From contig NZ_CP098774.1 in assembly GCF_028473665.1 (NCBI RefSeq), positions 3,004,501-3,068,500 on the forward strand: 64,000 nucleotides of DNA. Direction: 5' to 3'. This document shows positions 8,372-18,016 of this stretch, piece after piece (position 1 is the stretch's first letter; every line of letters begins with the position of its first letter). The notes beneath the pieces are model-generated. The model saw only the letters and a list, made by a program, of their open reading frames with translations, ran no database searches and was not told the DNA's origin. The position numbers and the translations under genes are program-made. This stretch comes from Sphingomonas sp. QA11 (GTDB taxonomy: Bacteria > Pseudomonadota > Alphaproteobacteria > Sphingomonadales > Sphingomonadaceae).

Positions 8372-11263
8372 TCATTTCGTCGAGGCGATCGTTCCCGCAG
8401 TGGATTTCGGGATGACCTCCATCGTCCAGTCGGTGTCGGGCCGGAGATATTTGCGCGCCGTTTCCTGGAGCTGGGCCGACGTCATCGTCGATATGTCGCT
8501 GAGCACGCTGCGGAACGCGGCGATGCGGCGTGGATCATAGGTCGCGCCTTCGAGCTGGAGCATCCAGAACTGGTTGCCGGTCGATTGGCGCATCAGCGCC
8601 TGAGTCATCGGGCCGATCGTCCGCTTCAGCTCGTCGTCGCTGACCGGATTGGCGACCAGATCGGCGGCAATCTCGCGCGAGAGCTTGAAGAACAGCGGGA
8701 GATTGACCGGCGCGACCTGGCCGACCGCGATCAGGCGGCCACCGCTCGGCAAACCGATCGGCCAGCTGCTCGACACGTTGGGGCTGTAGCTTGCGCCAGC
8801 CTCCGAGCGGAGGCGATCGAACAAACGGTCGCTGAAGATTGCAGCAAGCACGTCGAGGCGGCGACTCTCGGCGATCCCGTCGACCCCACCGCCGGTCGGC
8901 CAGGCGATCACCGCCGCCGCCTGGTTCTCCGGACCGTCATGCGTGCGGACCACGGGCGTGGCGTTGTGCGCTGGGAAGCGGACCGGCGGCACGGGCTGCG
9001 CTTCGGCCGCGCGCGGCTTCAGCGCGCCGACGGTACGCGCGACCGCGTCGATCGCCTTGTCAGTGCCGATATCGCCGAACACCTGCACCTCGATCGGGCC
9101 GGTCGCGAGCAGCGGCTCCCACAAGGCGCGGAACGCCTCGGGCGTGGTATTGCGGATCTCGTCACGGGTCGGCGTGCCCCAGCGCGGATCACCGGCGCGG
9201 AGGAGTCCGTCAAGATCGCGCGCGAGCACGCCGTCGGGCGAGGATTCGAGCCCGGCATAATTGGCGAGCACGGCGGTCTTCGCGCGGGCCAGCGGGCTCG
9301 GGTCCCAGCCGGGCGCGGCAAGCTTCGCGGCCATCAGACGGAGCTGATCGGACAGGTCGCGCGGCGAGGTCATGGCGGCGAGCTGGAACGCGTCGTCGTC
9401 GACGTCGAAATCGAGGCCGATGCGGCGACCCGCGGCCATCGCGTCGATATCGCCCTGCTTGAGCTTGCCGATACCGCCGGCGATCAGCGCATAGTTGGCC
9501 GCCCAGGCGGGCGATTCACGATCGGCCGGCAGCGCGTTGAAACCGCCGCCGAAACGCACGCGGACATAGACCCGGTCGGCCTCCGACGTGGTCGAATAGA
9601 CCATCAGCCTGACGCCGTTGGAGAATTGGACCTGTTCAAGCCCGAATTCGGAAATCTTCTTGCGAGCGACCACCTTAGCCGGCGGGCCGAGCCGCGGGAG
9701 CTTCGAGAAATCCACCGCGGCCTGGGCGCTGCGGATTCCGGCGACGCCCTTCACATCGGCGCCTAGCACTGCCGCGAGCCTGGTCGCTGCATTGCTCTCC
9801 GGCTTCTGCGCGCTGACGATCGCACGGGTGGCGGTGCCTTCGAAGATCTTCTTCGTCGAGGCGAGGATTCGCGCCGGCGAGAACATGCCCTTGCGCCGTG
9901 CTTCGAGGAACACGTTCTGGATCACCGCCGCGCTGGTCGTCGTCTCGCGGATATCGACTGCCTGGACCATGTCGTCGGCGAGCTTGCTGCCGGCATCGGC
10001 GCGCGCGGTATCGACCATCGTCTTGTAGGCGATACCCTGTTCCGCCAGTTCGCGATCGATCTCCGCCTGGGATGGCGGGGCGGCCTGCGCATCAGCGATC
10101 ACCGCGCGCACATCCTTCAGCGCGGCTTCCCAATCGTCGCCGACGGGCGCGACCTGAACGAAGGTGACGTTGGCCGATCGCGCCGGATCGTCAAGCCCGA
10201 CCCGCGCCGAGAGATAGCTGCCGCCGGCGCGGGCGCGCGTTTCCAGCCGCCGGTTGATCACCGCGGTCGCGACCATGTCGACCAGCCGGTTCTGGTTGAA
10301 GACCACCGTATCGGCATTGAACTTCCACGGGCGCAGCACGGCCATCATCGCCATGGTCGGCAGGCCGGGCTCGACGATCGCGCTGGTGGTCGGCTCCTTC
10401 GCGCTGGGCACGCCGAAATCGGGCTCTGCCGGTGCCGGGCCGGTGCCGCGCCACGCGCCGAAATATTTGGCTACGAGCCGTTCGAACACCGCCGGATCGA
10501 GATCCCCCGAGACGACGACCACCGCGCGTTCGGGCCGGTACCAGCGATCGTGGAAGGCCTTCACCGTATCGGACGTCGCCGCCTCGAGCGTCTTGGTGTG
10601 ACCGATGGGCGAGCGGTCGGCGAAGGGCTGGCCGGCGAAGAACAGGGCGTTCATCGCATCCGACAGGCGGACCTGCGGCCCAGGCTGCTCGCGCTGCTCC
10701 GCGAGCACGGCGGGGCGTTCGGCATTGAGCGCTGCCTGGGTGATATTGGGCTTGCTGACCATGCCGGCGAGAATCTTCAGGCTCTCGTCGAGCGACGCCT
10801 CGGTCGCGCTGGGCAGGTCAAGCTTGTAGACGGTCTGGGTCGGCGTGGTCTGGGCATTGCTGTCGGAGCCGAAGGTGGCGCCGAAACGCTGCCACACGCG
10901 CTTCGTCTCCCCATCCGGCACGAATTCCGAGCCACGAAACGAGAGATGCTCGATCAGATGCGCGTAGCCGAGCTCGCTGTCCTGCTCCATCAGCGAGCCG
11001 GCATCGATCCGCACCCGCACCGAAACCTGCCCCGGTGGCACACCATTCTTCCGTACCGCATAGCGCAGTCCATTGGTCAGCGTGCCGAAGCGCCAGGCGG
11101 CATCGGGCACGATGTCGCTGCCCTTGTAGAGCCAGGGATCGCGGCTCGCGATGTTGGAGCCGGAAGCGGCGGCAGGAACGGTCTGCCCGCTGACCGTCGG
11201 CGACAGACCGAGCAGGAGCGAGGCAATGAGCGACAGGCGCAACACGCGCGGGGTAAAATACAT
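8372..11263 (-). CDS. M16-family zinc metallopeptidase (pitrilysin-like), exported
   Basis: The 963-residue protein has a signal peptide (MYFTPRVLRLSLIASLLLGLSPTVSGQ) and the inverted zinc motif HLIEH at about residues 102-106, with the usual downstream acidic stretch. Its length fits the two-repeat M16 architecture of an active N-terminal half and an inactive C-terminal half. Such enzymes degrade peptides in a closed chamber; here it is probably periplasmic. The ATG at 11263 is chosen because it starts the signal peptide; 29 residues upstream look non-coding. No clear operon partner: it is convergent with the acyl-CoA ligase and divergent from the next gene. Confidence 0.93.
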   Translation of the reverse strand: MYFTPRVLRLSLIASLLLGLSPTVSGQTVPAAASGSNIASRDPWLYKGSDIVPDAAWRFGTLTNGLRYAVRKNGVPPGQVSVRVRIDAGSLMEQDSELGYAHLIEHLSFRGSEFVPDGETKRVWQRFGATFGSDSNAQTTPTQTVYKLDLPSATEASLDESLKILAGMVSKPNITQAALNAERPAVLAEQREQPGPQVRLSDAMNALFFAGQPFADRSPIGHTKTLEAATSDTVKAFHDRWYRPERAVVVVSGDLDPAVFERLVAKYFGAWRGTGPAPAEPDFGVPSAKEPTTSAIVEPGLPTMAMMAVLRPWKFNADTVVFNQNRLVDMVATAVINRRLETRARAGGSYLSARVGLDDPARSANVTFVQVAPVGDDWEAALKDVRAVIADAQAAPPSQAEIDRELAEQGIAYKTMVDTARADAGSKLADDMVQAVDIRETTTSAAVIQNVFLEARRKGMFSPARILASTKKIFEGTATRAIVSAQKPESNAATRLAAVLGADVKGVAGIRSAQAAVDFSKLPRLGPPAKVVARKKISEFGLEQVQFSNGVRLMVYSTTSEADRVYVRVRFGGGFNALPADRESPAWAANYALIAGGIGKLKQGDIDAMAAGRRIGLDFDVDDDAFQLAAMTSPRDLSDQLRLMAAKLAAPGWDPSPLARAKTAVLANYAGLESSPDGVLARDLDGLLRAGDPRWGTPTRDEIRNTTPEAFRALWEPLLATGPIEVQVFGDIGTDKAIDAVARTVGALKPRAAEAQPVPPVRFPAHNATPVVRTHDGPENQAAAVIAWPTGGGVDGIAESRRLDVLAAIFSDRLFDRLRSEAGASYSPNVSSSWPIGLPSGGRLIAVGQVAPVNLPLFFKLSREIAADLVANPVSDDELKRTIGPMTQALMRQSTGNQFWMLQLEGATYDPRRIAAFRSVLSDISTMTSAQLQETARKYLRPDTDWTMEVIPKSTAGTIASTK

Positions 11264-11475
11264 GGTTCCGATCCTAGCGGCGTAATCCGGCCGCGACCAG
11301 CGTTGGTGCGGCAAAGCTGAACCTGCCGTGAAACACCACGCCCTCGCCACGATTTGGACGAAGACGCCCGATAACCATTCAGCCTTCCCCGATCGCGGGG
11401 CGAGTTCGACAATGGCGCATATGTGGCTTTTCCGGGCCGGTGCGCTGCCGATAGTGTACGGAGGCGTGGTACCAG

Positions 11476-12339
11476 ATGAGCGTCGAGACGAGACCGGACG
11501 CCAGCTCTTTGTGGCGCAAATCGGGCAAGATGTCCGACGGGCGCACCACGCGCATCCCCGATCTCAACGTTATTTCCGGATTGCCCAGCCCCAGCCCGAC
11601 GCTTGAGGCGGAACGCAACCGGCCGCTGATCATCAAATATGGCAAGCATCTCCGCGGACTTTTCGACCGGCTGATTTCTTCCTCCTCGCTCGTCTCGAAC
11701 GAACCGGTGCTCGACGTGCGCGACTTTCCCTGGACCGCCCTGCTGCGCGAGCACTGGCACGACATCCGCGACGAGGCGATCGCGGTCGCGTTGCAGGGTG
11801 ACGCCTCGCCGAGCCTCGCCACCATCTCCCCCGATCACCGCGCGATCGCGGCGGTCAATATGTGGCGGTCCTTCTTCCTGTGGGGCTATGGCTTCGCGAT
11901 CGAGGACAATCTGGAGCAATGCCCGAAGACCGCAGCGATCGTCGCGCGGATTCCCGGACTGAACAGCGCCTTCTTCTCGATCCTGGCGCCGGGCACGCAC
12001 ATTCCCGACCATCGCGGCGTGACCAAGGGCCTGATCACCTGCCATCTCGGCCTGATCGTACCGCGCGACGGCGACGTGCGGATGCGTGTTGACGACCGTA
12101 TCGTGCGCTGGTCCGAGGGCGAGACGCTGGTGTTCGACGATACCTACCAGCATGAGGTGTGGAACGACACGGCGGGCACCCGCGTGGTGCTGCTGATCCA
12201 GTTCGCCCGGCCGCTGCACCGCCCGGGCAAATGGATCGCCGACCTGTTCCTGGGAATCGTGCGGCGATCCGCCTTCGTTCAGGAGGCGCGCGACAATATC
12301 CAGACCTGGAACGAAGCGGTGAAGCAACTGGACGTTTGA
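11476..12339 (+). CDS. Aspartyl/asparaginyl beta-hydroxylase-family dioxygenase (LpxO-like)
   Basis: The 287-residue protein carries the non-heme iron/2-oxoglutarate fold of this family: GTHIPDHRGVTKGLITCHLG (first iron histidine in DHRG) and FDDTYQHEVWNDT (second histidine), then RVVLLIQFARP. LpxO members put a 2-hydroxyl on the myristoyl chain of lipid A. Sphingomonads have glycosphingolipids with 2-hydroxymyristate in place of lipopolysaccharide, so a role in that hydroxylation is an attractive but untested inference. A GGAGG lies 11 bases upstream of ATG 11476; an internal ATG at 11530 is possible. No transmembrane segment is obvious. Confidence 0.85.
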   Translation: MSVETRPDASSLWRKSGKMSDGRTTRIPDLNVISGLPSPSPTLEAERNRPLIIKYGKHLRGLFDRLISSSSLVSNEPVLDVRDFPWTALLREHWHDIRDEAIAVALQGDASPSLATISPDHRAIAAVNMWRSFFLWGYGFAIEDNLEQCPKTAAIVARIPGLNSAFFSILAPGTHIPDHRGVTKGLITCHLGLIVPRDGDVRMRVDDRIVRWSEGETLVFDDTYQHEVWNDTAGTRVVLLIQFARPLHRPGKWIADLFLGIVRRSAFVQEARDNIQTWNEAVKQLDV

Positions 12340-12367
12340 TCGCGCGGCAGCGGGCCCGAACGGCCTG

Positions 12368-13069
12368 TCAGAATCGCTGTTGCGACGATGTCGACCCCAT
12401 GGTCACGCGATATTCGACCGGCGCGGTGCTGGTCAGGGTCTGCTGCCAGACCTGTCCGGCATAGAGGCGCTTCGCGGGAAGCTTGGTGCAGCTGGCGGAT
12501 GGCGCCGGGTCACATTGCCTGCCTTCATAGACCTCTACATTGCTGTTCCCCTGATTGCGCAGGGTGAGCACATTACCAGCCCGATCGCCCACCAGTTTCG
12601 TGACCGGGGCGGCGGGGCGATAGATCACGAGCACGTCATAGCCGACCAGCAGCTTCAACGCGGTCACCGGAGCATTCACCGGCCCGGCGACCGGTTTCAC
12701 CGTGACCCGGTAGATCCGGTCCACCGCGCCGCGCGGCACGACGGCGGCAATCCGGATGAGCTTGTGCTCGCCCGGCTGGAGGATCAGGCGCTGCGGCGTG
12801 ACCAGCAGGCCGCCAACGCCCGGATCAGTGATCGGCAACCGCTTCTCGTCGACCGCCCCTGGCGATACGATCTCCGACGGATCGACGACGACATAGGCGA
12901 TTTCCTTTCCGTCGTTCGAGACATCGATATCCTGCGCCACCGCCCCGGACGGTCCGATATCAAGGACTGCCTGGCTCAGCACGATCCCGGCATGCGCGGC
13001 GGATGCCATCGGGATCGTCACGATCGCCGCGATACCGCCCAGTGCCCGCTTTATCTTTACGAGATGCAT
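12368..13069 (-). CDS. Pilus assembly periplasmic chaperone
   Basis: The 233-residue protein has a signal peptide ending ASAAHAG and an immunoglobulin-like chaperone domain: DVSNDGKEIAYVVVDPSEI, LLVTPQRLILQPGEHKLIRI (the donor beta-strand region) and IYRVTVKPVAG, then LLVGYDVLVIYRP. Chaperones of this kind hold pilin subunits in the periplasm and deliver them to the usher. It is the last gene of the pilus operon and overlaps the usher gene by 13 bases. A cysteine pair near the C-terminus (QCDPAPSASCTK) may form a disulfide. Confidence 0.9.
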   Translation of the reverse strand: MHLVKIKRALGGIAAIVTIPMASAAHAGIVLSQAVLDIGPSGAVAQDIDVSNDGKEIAYVVVDPSEIVSPGAVDEKRLPITDPGVGGLLVTPQRLILQPGEHKLIRIAAVVPRGAVDRIYRVTVKPVAGPVNAPVTALKLLVGYDVLVIYRPAAPVTKLVGDRAGNVLTLRNQGNSNVEVYEGRQCDPAPSASCTKLPAKRLYAGQVWQQTLTSTAPVEYRVTMGSTSSQQRF

Positions 13070-15552
13070 TTCACGTCTCCGAGAGCGGTATAGCCGTTTG
13101 TCGACCGCACCGCGCCCAGTTTCGCGCGACAGGCCTGCCCGTCCGCGCCGCGCGCGGTGATCTCCGCATCGCCGGATGCCTGGAGCTGGAAATAGCCGCG
13201 ATGGTCGGTCGCGGCGACCGCCCCGTCAGTGGTGATGTCGGCATCGGCGACCGGACTGCCGTCGCCGCGTATCAGATGGCCGAACATTGCCAGCACCGTA
13301 TCGGCTTTCCAATCGAGCCCCGCGACCGTGCCGGGATAGACATCGACCGACCGGGTCTGCGCGTCGAAGGCAACCAGATCGCCGCCCACCGGAAGTATCC
13401 GCACCCTGTACCGGCGATAAGGCGTCACGGCCAGGGTCAGGTGCTCGCCCGGCCCGATCTCCCCACGCGCGGCATCGTCCACCATGACCTGGAACCGCGT
13501 ATCCCGCGCGGAACCACGGATGCCGACCGTGATGATACTGTCATTCTGGTCATGCGTCCCGACGCGCAGCACGTCATGTCCGCCGCCGAGCCCGGCCGCG
13601 ATCGAGGTCTGCAACGTCATGGCATATTGGGTGGCGTTGCCCGAACCGGCAAAGCGCTGGACCAGGCTCGCCGACGCATAGCCCATCGGGCCGCGCTGAT
13701 CGGCGGACGCCTGGAGCACCGTGCCGTCGGCGCTATGCTGCACCACTGCGGCACCGGCCAGTTCGCCGCCCATGACATTGTCGCGCTGGATCGTCGCCGC
13801 GACCTCCTCGATATCGCCGATGGCGCGATTACCGCCGCCGATGCCGGTCTGCGCCCCGGCGCGCGCACTCAGCGTGGAACGACCGCCGAATATCTGCAAC
13901 TGGAGACCAAAGGCGACGGAATGGCCCTGGTTCGTCTCGGCATAGCTGCCGTCGAAGGTCATCTGCAACCGATCATGATGCAGGATCGGCCAGCGCACGA
14001 CCGGCCCGACCGCATAGGAGGCGGCGTGCCCCTGATCGTGGCGATAATATCCGGTCATCCCGATCTGCGCGCCAGCCAAGTGATAGGAAAGATTGCCGAC
14101 GATCTGGGTGAAGCTCGGGCTGGATGCCTGCACGCGGGCCGCGGCGATGTCGAACGGCGATGACAGGCTGTTGATGTAATCGTCGAACGGAATCAACGCG
14201 GCCCCGTCCCCGCTGTGCACGTGGCGGAAATCGAGATTGTAGCTCAGCGCGCCGCCGGTGGTCGACCCGATCTGCACGCCCTCCCCGACATCCCCGCTGC
14301 TCGACCCGAGAAGCGCCACCCGCGTCTGGACGATCGGGGAGAGATAGGTGAGACCAACCTCGCTCAGCACCTTGTGATCGGTCGCCATCACCACACCGTC
14401 CCAGGCAAGATGTGTCCCGAGCCGCCCGGCGACCCCGGCGCTCAGCAGCGGCGTATGCGCCACCGACACCCATCGATCCTGGCGGTCCAGCGCCAACAAC
14501 CCCGCATTGGCGAAGAAGATGATCCGGCCGATCGGTGCGATCGCCGCGCTTTTGGTGAAGAAGCGATGTTCTGTCCGCGTCGCACCGCTCGCTTCCTCGA
14601 TCCGGATATCGATGGGATAGGAGCCGTCGGGCAGGTTGCTGGTATCGAGCGTCTGGTTGCCAGCCTCGAAGCTGTGCGAGCTCATCAGCTTTCCCTCGCT
14701 GTACAGGTCGACGCGTGAGCGCTGGCCGAGGAACACGATGAGCGGACTGCCGGTCAATTGCAGGCGATCGGCGCGTGTATCGAATTGCGATCCGATGCCG
14801 ACGCCCAGGATGCGCCGCCGCCCGACCAGGTCCGCGCCGGGCGTGTAGAACAGCCCGCCGACATAGCGAAGATCCGGCCGGTCGAGCTGGCCGGCAAGCG
14901 TATCGACGTCGAGCCCGCGCCCCGACGAAACCGACATCTCCGAGATCAGGCGGCCATTGCCCGCGGCCAGCACCGCCCGGTTGCGAAAATTATAGACCGC
15001 CTGCTGCCCGCTGCCGCCGGCGATGGCGGCGCCGATCGTATCCACCAGCGATATGTTCCTGCCATCGGGTTCGAGGAAGCGGTCGGCCGATACCGGTCGC
15101 GCAAGAAGGAGTTTCGGGTTCAGATAGAGATCGATCCGGAAATGTTGCTGGTCGAACACGATCGCCGCCGGTTCGGGCGTCGGCCGCTCGCAGGCAGCAG
15201 CGGTATCGAAGCACACAAGACGCGCATGAGGATCGAGATCACCGCTCAGGGCGCGGATCATCGCCGCGGGATCGGCGACGTCGGGGATTGCCGCCGCCAC
15301 CTGGTCGGGATGAAGGATATGGACCCGCGCCGGATCGGCCTCGATCTCGAACTGACCGATCCGTCGCCCGCCGAAATAGATGTCGGCGACCAGGTTTCGC
15401 GACTGGTTGAGATCGGCGAAGTCGCTCGGCATGCCGGCAGTCACTACCGGCGCGCCGGTGCCGCGATCGGCAGCCCCGGCGGCCGGACGCGGAAGGGCGA
15501 CCAGTGATGCGACCGTGCCAAGCAGGAAACAGATGGTCGCCGGAGCGCGCAT
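13057..15552 (-). CDS. Outer-membrane fimbrial usher
   Basis: The 831-residue protein starts with a signal peptide and shows usher features: an N-terminal domain (ADIYFGGRRIGQFEIE), a plug and beta-barrel region (GSYPIDIRIEEASG, TRTEHRFFTK), and a C-terminal region with LDWKADTVLAMFGHLIRGDG and a short repeat domain. Ushers form the outer-membrane pore through which subunits are threaded and polymerised. It lies three bases after the third pilin gene and overlaps the chaperone gene, so all are one transcript. Length is normal for the archaic/Csu class. Confidence 0.92.
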   Translation of the reverse strand: MRAPATICFLLGTVASLVALPRPAAGAADRGTGAPVVTAGMPSDFADLNQSRNLVADIYFGGRRIGQFEIEADPARVHILHPDQVAAAIPDVADPAAMIRALSGDLDPHARLVCFDTAAACERPTPEPAAIVFDQQHFRIDLYLNPKLLLARPVSADRFLEPDGRNISLVDTIGAAIAGGSGQQAVYNFRNRAVLAAGNGRLISEMSVSSGRGLDVDTLAGQLDRPDLRYVGGLFYTPGADLVGRRRILGVGIGSQFDTRADRLQLTGSPLIVFLGQRSRVDLYSEGKLMSSHSFEAGNQTLDTSNLPDGSYPIDIRIEEASGATRTEHRFFTKSAAIAPIGRIIFFANAGLLALDRQDRWVSVAHTPLLSAGVAGRLGTHLAWDGVVMATDHKVLSEVGLTYLSPIVQTRVALLGSSSGDVGEGVQIGSTTGGALSYNLDFRHVHSGDGAALIPFDDYINSLSSPFDIAAARVQASSPSFTQIVGNLSYHLAGAQIGMTGYYRHDQGHAASYAVGPVVRWPILHHDRLQMTFDGSYAETNQGHSVAFGLQLQIFGGRSTLSARAGAQTGIGGGNRAIGDIEEVAATIQRDNVMGGELAGAAVVQHSADGTVLQASADQRGPMGYASASLVQRFAGSGNATQYAMTLQTSIAAGLGGGHDVLRVGTHDQNDSIITVGIRGSARDTRFQVMVDDAARGEIGPGEHLTLAVTPYRRYRVRILPVGGDLVAFDAQTRSVDVYPGTVAGLDWKADTVLAMFGHLIRGDGSPVADADITTDGAVAATDHRGYFQLQASGDAEITARGADGQACRAKLGAVRSTNGYTALGDVKCIS

Positions 15553-15555
15553 CGT

Positions 15556-16041
15556 TCAGTCCGGCGCGAGGACGATCGTGAGCGTGCCGCCATAGCCGCC
15601 CGCCGTCGCGGCGCTGAGCGAGGCAGCGCGCAGGATCACGATAAGGCTGGCATTGCTCGTCTGGAGGACCGGGCAACTGAGCAGCGTGGTCTGCCCGGCA
15701 AGGGCGGCACCGGAGGAAAGGCTGGTCCCCGATGTCTGCCCCGAGGTTGCAGACCACTGCACTTCATAGGGCAGCAGGCTCGATCCGTTGGCGAGCGTGA
15801 ACGCGCCCGATGCACCGGATCCGCTCGCGGTGACGGTATAGCGGCCGCCCAATATGCCACTATAGGCGCAGACCGATTCGCTCTGGAGCTGGTCCACGCC
15901 GACATTGGTGATCGTGCCGAAGGCGAGATCGCTGAGATGCGTGATCTGCACCGACTGCGCGGCCGCTGGCAACGGCACCGCAAAGGCCGCCGGCACAACG
16001 AGCCGCATCAATGTTCGAAACAGGGAGGAGCGGCAGGTCAT
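15556..16041 (-). CDS. Spore coat U-domain pilus subunit (minor or tip candidate)
   Basis: The 161-residue secreted protein has a signal peptide ending PLPAAAQS and a single SCPU-type domain: ITHLSDLAFGTITN, YTVTASGSGASGAFTLANG, LLPYEVQW and a C-terminal beta-strand (GGYGGTLTIVLAPD). It shares the fold and several blocks with the two pilins upstream but is clearly divergent, which suits a minor, adaptor or tip subunit. A cysteine pair (SVCAY, LLSCPV) is conserved with the pilins. It sits between the pilins and the usher gene. Confidence 0.85.
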   Translation of the reverse strand: MTCRSSLFRTLMRLVVPAAFAVPLPAAAQSVQITHLSDLAFGTITNVGVDQLQSESVCAYSGILGGRYTVTASGSGASGAFTLANGSSLLPYEVQWSATSGQTSGTSLSSGAALAGQTTLLSCPVLQTSNASLIVILRAASLSAATAGGYGGTLTIVLAPD

Positions 16042-16072
16042 GGTCGGTGTGCCACGCGCGCCGCTCAGCCGG

Positions 16073-16651
16073 TCATTGCGGCGTCACGAGCAAGGTCAGC
16101 GTGCCGGTGTAGCTGGTCCCCGACACCATATTCTGCAGGTTCGGCGACGTGATCGACACGATCAGGCTGGACGTGGTGGTGGGACTCGTCACGCAGGTCG
16201 GTGTCAGGGCAGTACTGGTCTGGCCGGTCAGGGCGGTGCCGGAGGTGAGCGCGGTGCCGCTGGTCTGCGCCGCGCTCGAGCTCCATTGCACGCTATAGGG
16301 AACACTCAGCGCGCCATTGGCGAGCGTGAAGGCGCCGCTGGTGCCGCTGCCGGTCGCCGTGATGCTGTACCCCTTGGTCGCCGTGTTGCTCCACACGCAA
16401 TCGCTCTGCGCACTGCTGGCGTCGCTACCCGGATCGACGGCCGAGAAGCTCACATCCGTAAGCCCGGTGATCTGCGCGCGATTGGCGACACTCGCGGCGA
16501 TGCTGACCGTGCCGGTAGAGGCCGCCCCCAGCGAGCCCTGGGTCGCGGCATCGGCCGAACCGGCCATCACCAGCGAGCATGCCGCAGCGCCGACAAGTGC
16601 CGTGTGGCGAATGGTGGAGACATCCGAGTCCTTGCTTGAACGAAAGCGCAT
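16073..16651 (-). CDS. Spore coat U-domain pilin, tandem copy 2
   Basis: The 192-residue secreted protein starts MRFRSSKDSDVSTIRHTALVG, has a signal peptide ending GSADA, and then the same domain as its neighbour copy. By eye about nine residues differ across the mature region, so identity is above 90 percent. The C-terminus GTSYTGTLTLLVTPQ is identical, as expected for strands that polymerise by donor-strand exchange. The start at 16651 is set by the match with the paralogue; 22 extra residues upstream are not shared. Likely a structural pilin of a Csu-like pilus. Confidence 0.88.
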   Translation of the reverse strand: MRFRSSKDSDVSTIRHTALVGAAACSLVMAGSADAATQGSLGAASTGTVSIAASVANRAQITGLTDVSFSAVDPGSDASSAQSDCVWSNTATKGYSITATGSGTSGAFTLANGALSVPYSVQWSSSAAQTSGTALTSGTALTGQTSTALTPTCVTSPTTTSSLIVSITSPNLQNMVSGTSYTGTLTLLVTPQ

Positions 16652-16747
16652 GATGCAATTCCTGCCTTCAGCCAAAACTGCGCGGATATCGGCCGATCCG
16701 GCCCCCGCATTTTCCAAAGAATAACGACGGTGCCCTGCCCGGCCCCT

Positions 16748-17326
16748 TTATTGCGGGGTCACGAGCAGCGTCAGCGTGCCGGTGTAGCTTGTCCCCGCGA
16801 CCATGGTCTGCAGGTTCGTCGAGGTGATCGACACGATCAGGCTGGATGTGGTGGTAGGACTCGTCACGCAGGTCGGCGTCAGGGCGGTGCTGGTCTGGCC
16901 GGTCAACGCCGTGCCGGAGGTGAGCGCGGTGCCGCTGGTCTGTGCCGCGCTCGAGCTCCACTGTACGCTATAGGGGACGTTCAACGCGCCATTGGCGAGC
17001 GTGAAGGCGCCGCTGGTGCCGCTGCCGGTCGCGGTGATGCTGTACCCCTTGGTCGCGGTGTTGCTCCACACGCAATCGCTCTGTGCGCTGCTCGCCGCGC
17101 TGCCGGGGTCGACGGCGGCGAAGGTCACATCGGTAAGCCCGGTGATCTGCGCACGATTGGCGACGCTGGCGGTGATGCTGACCGTGCCGGTCGAGGTCGC
17201 CCCCAGCGAGCCCTGGGTCGCCGCCTCGGCCGAACCGGCCATCACCAGCGAGCACATCGCCACGCCGACAAGCGCCTTGTGGCGAACGACACCGACATTA
17301 AAACCCCTGCTTGAACGAAAGCGCAT
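16748..17326 (-). CDS. Spore coat U-domain pilin, tandem copy 1
   Basis: The first gene of the pilus operon encodes a 192-residue secreted pilin beginning MRFRSSRGFNVGVVRHKALVG, with a signal peptide ending GSAEA. The SCPU domain includes NRAQITGLTDVTFAAVDPG, SDCVWSNTATKGYSITATG and PTCVTSPTTTSSLIVSIT. It is nearly identical to the following copy in both protein and DNA, pointing to a recent duplication or gene conversion. Such proteins form thin adhesive pili of the archaic chaperone-usher class. Which copy is the main subunit cannot be told. Confidence 0.88.
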   Translation of the reverse strand: MRFRSSRGFNVGVVRHKALVGVAMCSLVMAGSAEAATQGSLGATSTGTVSITASVANRAQITGLTDVTFAAVDPGSAASSAQSDCVWSNTATKGYSITATGSGTSGAFTLANGALNVPYSVQWSSSAAQTSGTALTSGTALTGQTSTALTPTCVTSPTTTSSLIVSITSTNLQTMVAGTSYTGTLTLLVTPQ

Positions 17327-18016
17327 AGCTGAATCCCGTCCTCGACCAATAGCGTGCGGACGCCGATCAATCCGGCACCTCCGCCTTTTCCGTACTTAGC
17401 AATGGCGGCTTAATGGATTCGGGGCTAACGCCTATGTAAGATCGCTATAGTAATTGTACCTAAGCTGGGCACCGCCCAGGCACAGTCACTTCGCTTGTCC
17501 AGAGTTACACAGCGTAATGACCGACGTGCCTTTTCGATCCAATTTTGCGCTGGACGATAAATCGGGCTGGCTTTGCACCCCTTCGGGCGAAAGCGTCAAC
17601 TCAGCGGCTCAAGACGCCATATCATGAGGAACCCCCGCCCGGCATCGTCGATGTCGACGGCCTGAACGATGCTCCCGCCGACTGATCACGATCACACCAG
17701 CCATGCGTCGCAGCGAGCCACACGCTGTTGCGATGACAACAGCGTCGTGGTGGCGAATTGGCGAATCCTTCAGCTGCCCCTACAAACCCTGGCACGCCAC
17801 AGCCAGATCCCGACGGCGGTCGCCTCCACTGAGTGGAGCGGCCGGGGATACCCGGCAAACAAACTTGGCGAGAAACAAGATAGGCAACTATTGCTGCAGC
17901 GTTGAAACACACATCGCGACCGCAGTTCTAACGGGTCGCCTTCCACTCGCCGGATCGATAAATGGGTAGAATAACGCCACCCACTCTAAATAGTGGCGTG
18001 ACACCCCAGAGAAAAA
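17327..18016. other. Long gap upstream of the pilus operon, no gene seen
   Basis: About 690 bases separate the pilus operon from the small secreted gene at 18017. Open frames here are short, have unusual composition and show no recognisable start site or motif. The part next to the pilins (about 17330-17480) is relatively AT-rich and is the natural place for the pilus promoter, but I cannot fix -35 and -10 boxes. Confidence 0.5.

Noticed and set aside
17622..17912. Open frames in the gap upstream of the pilus operon
   Set aside because: No ribosome site, signal peptide or motif; frames on both strands have random-looking composition.
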